DNA of 64,000 bases, from assembly GCA_946811185.2 (NCBI GenBank), contig OX328112.1, forward strand, positions 186,001 to 250,000. The letters are read 5' to 3'. The notes beneath the pieces are model-generated. The model did not search any database. It saw only the letters and a program-made list of their open reading frames with translations, and was not told where the DNA came from. This document shows positions 62,590-64,000 of this stretch, piece after piece. This DNA comes from Hippopus hippopus (lineage: Eukaryota > Mollusca > Bivalvia > Cardiida > Cardiidae). A program made the translations under genes and the position numbers. How positions within the stretch are numbered: the first letter of the stretch is position 1; each line of letters opens with the position of its first letter.

Positions 62590-62700
62590 CTCGCTAGGAT
62601 TTTGAAAGTTGGATTCCAGGAATCCAACTCTGACAAAAATTGGATTCAAAACTGAAAAGTTGGATTCCAGCCTGACAAAGTTAGATTCCCATAGTCGGGG
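62590..62700. repeat. Short degenerate repeat of 'ttggattcc'
   Basis: 'aagttggattccaggaatcc', 'aaaaattggattcaaaac', 'gaaaagttggattccagcc' and 'aagttagattccc' are four degenerate units of 25-30 bp, beginning just outside the foldback. Confidence 0.6.
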
Positions 62701-62959
62701 TAAATTTTCTTACGCAAAAAATATAACATTTAAAAACTGTTAATTTAGATTTCTGCATCATGGAGACATAACTTTAATGGACAAGTCTACATTTACATTA
62801 GCAGTTCAGTGTTCCCACTAGCTTTTATTTCAAGGGTACATTTACACACTGGGCTGAAATACTAGGTGTAAGATTTCATATTAGAGGGTATGAAGTATTA
62901 TGTTTCCGAATTAGAGGTGAAGCAATCAATATTTATGACTTGCAGCAAAAACAAAAAAA

Positions 62960-63330
62960 AAAAGTCTGCTATATTAAGGTATCTATTTAAATTCACTGCT
63001 TAAAATCATTAAAAAGCTGAAAAGACAGTCTAAAATGACTCTGATCAGACAATGTCAAGGAGACATTTTGTTGTGTCATGGGTTTCCTTTTTTTTTCACC
63101 GAACAATTTTTCATGTGTATTGATATCTGGATATGTGTATTTGCATGATTCAACATGAATTTCTCAAAAAGAATTACAACTAGCATCAAAACCTGTTATT
63201 TTCTCACGAAAAACGTGAGGTCTCGCATGTGATTAACATTTGTTACGCGAATTTCAAGTTTGTAAAATGATTTACACAATAATTTACGCGAGGCTGAACA
63301 CTGATTTCAGATGATCTAATGGAAAAAGAG
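62960..63330 (-). mobile_element. Diverged internal part of the hAT-like family
   Basis: 'aaattcactgcttaaaatca' and 'agacagtctaaaatgactct' align with 24.5-24.6 kb ('aaattcactgtttaaattca', 'agatagtttgaagtccttct') in the same order. Strongly decayed. Confidence 0.45.
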
Positions 63331-64000
63331 ATTTGATTTTCGAGCCACATTTTTCGGCAAAATTAAAAGATCGACCCAAAAAAAATCTTCAGAAGGTTGA
63401 AAGGTCACAGACTCAATTATTTGCATCGCTACCTCTCGATCACATCACAAGATATTTGATACATTTCTTTAATCAACTACCGGTATATTGACCAATTATC
63501 AGCGTAAATTCGTCAGCAATCTGTTGGTTGATGCATAATTTGCAGATTTCAAACAACATGACGTGGGAATAAGGGTATTAGCTATTTGTCATCTATTGTG
63601 TAAACGGGTACTTGGTGAGTGATAAAGAATGACTCATTTCGATTGGTTGTAAGTTTCCCAGGTAGCCACGCCAAACTCTTCGACTACTCGACTTTAGAGA
63701 TTACCTAAGAATTTTCCGCCTCGCTAAACATCTTGTAAATAATCAATTGATAAACTAATCAAGCCCGGTATCGTAAATTACAAGTTATATACAATCCCTG
63801 ATCAAGCTAAACCTGCAGCTGGTTTTGGACGCGTGCCGTAAAAAAAATTGTCATCCAGCGGAATCCTTTGTTAAGACTTTTTGTCGTCCGCCGGGAAAAG
63901 TTGTCGTCTCAGACGACAGTATTGGCGTTTCCGAGAACTCTGCAGCTTGTTTGCAAAGATTAATCATCTATCTAACGATCAGTGCCCCACACAGTCGTTT
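63331..64000. other. No supported features
   Basis: A small cluster near 63845-63930 repeats 'ttgtcgtc' and 'gtcgtctcagacgac', the latter a short palindrome. Nothing else is recognised. Confidence 0.4.

Overview
This window is eukaryotic, AT-rich and dominated by mobile elements. It most likely comes from a bivalve mollusc. The grounds are tRNA-headed SINEs carrying what looks like the Meta-domain, repeated families with a palindromic 5' end ('gagggccatgatggccct'), internal ~150-170 bp monomers and a 3' hairpin followed by 'gctaaaa' (the architecture of bivalve pearl/CvA-type elements), and many TTAA-flanked hairpin MITEs. No bacterial genes, rRNA or intact tRNA genes are visible.

Layout. 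0-14 kb has no supported gene: a 154-bp tandem repeat, a ~1.5 kb duplication (3.8-5.3 kb and 6.1-8.8 kb) whose second copy holds a Tigger/pogo-type element that itself holds a SINE, 34-bp minisatellites, then 2-3 kb of sequence with nothing recognisable. 14-17.7 kb holds SINEs and monomer arrays. 17.85-49.25 kb on the minus strand is one multi-exon gene that I assembled from splice sites and reading phase. Exons at 49.2, 43.9, 40.8 and 35.1 kb chain in phase into an N-terminal FHA domain resembling that of Ki-67. Small acidic exons follow at 22.8, 22.0, 20.9, 19.8, 19.6 and 19.4 kb, and a terminal exon at 17.85-18.04 kb encodes a Myb/SANT-like domain and the stop codon. Between 28.6 and 32.2 kb, five homologous 115-123 bp exon cassettes lie in a tandemly duplicated block. 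The introns are packed with nested elements.

50.4-56.4 kb, just upstream of the gene, is a minus-strand LTR retroelement arranged LTR-internal-LTR-internal-LTR inside one 4-bp target duplication. Its internal part lacks recognisable gag or pol, keeps an env-like region broken at the same place in both copies, and carries, antisense, the C-terminal coding fragment of a cellular zinc-type alcohol dehydrogenase/quinone oxidoreductase. 56.6-58.8 kb is a cluster of hairpin MITEs. 59-64 kb is mostly unassigned, with one candidate first exon on the plus strand (61.5 kb), a 336-bp foldback and hAT-like fragments.

The strongest leads are the FHA-acidic-exon-SANT gene with its amplified exon cassettes, the pol-less LTR element that captured a dehydrogenase fragment, the hairpin MITE family whose stem tips co-vary, and a two-copy CAGAG...CTCTG element carrying a Cys-ribbon-like reading frame. 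Identities rest on motif recognition and comparison within the window; no database search was run.
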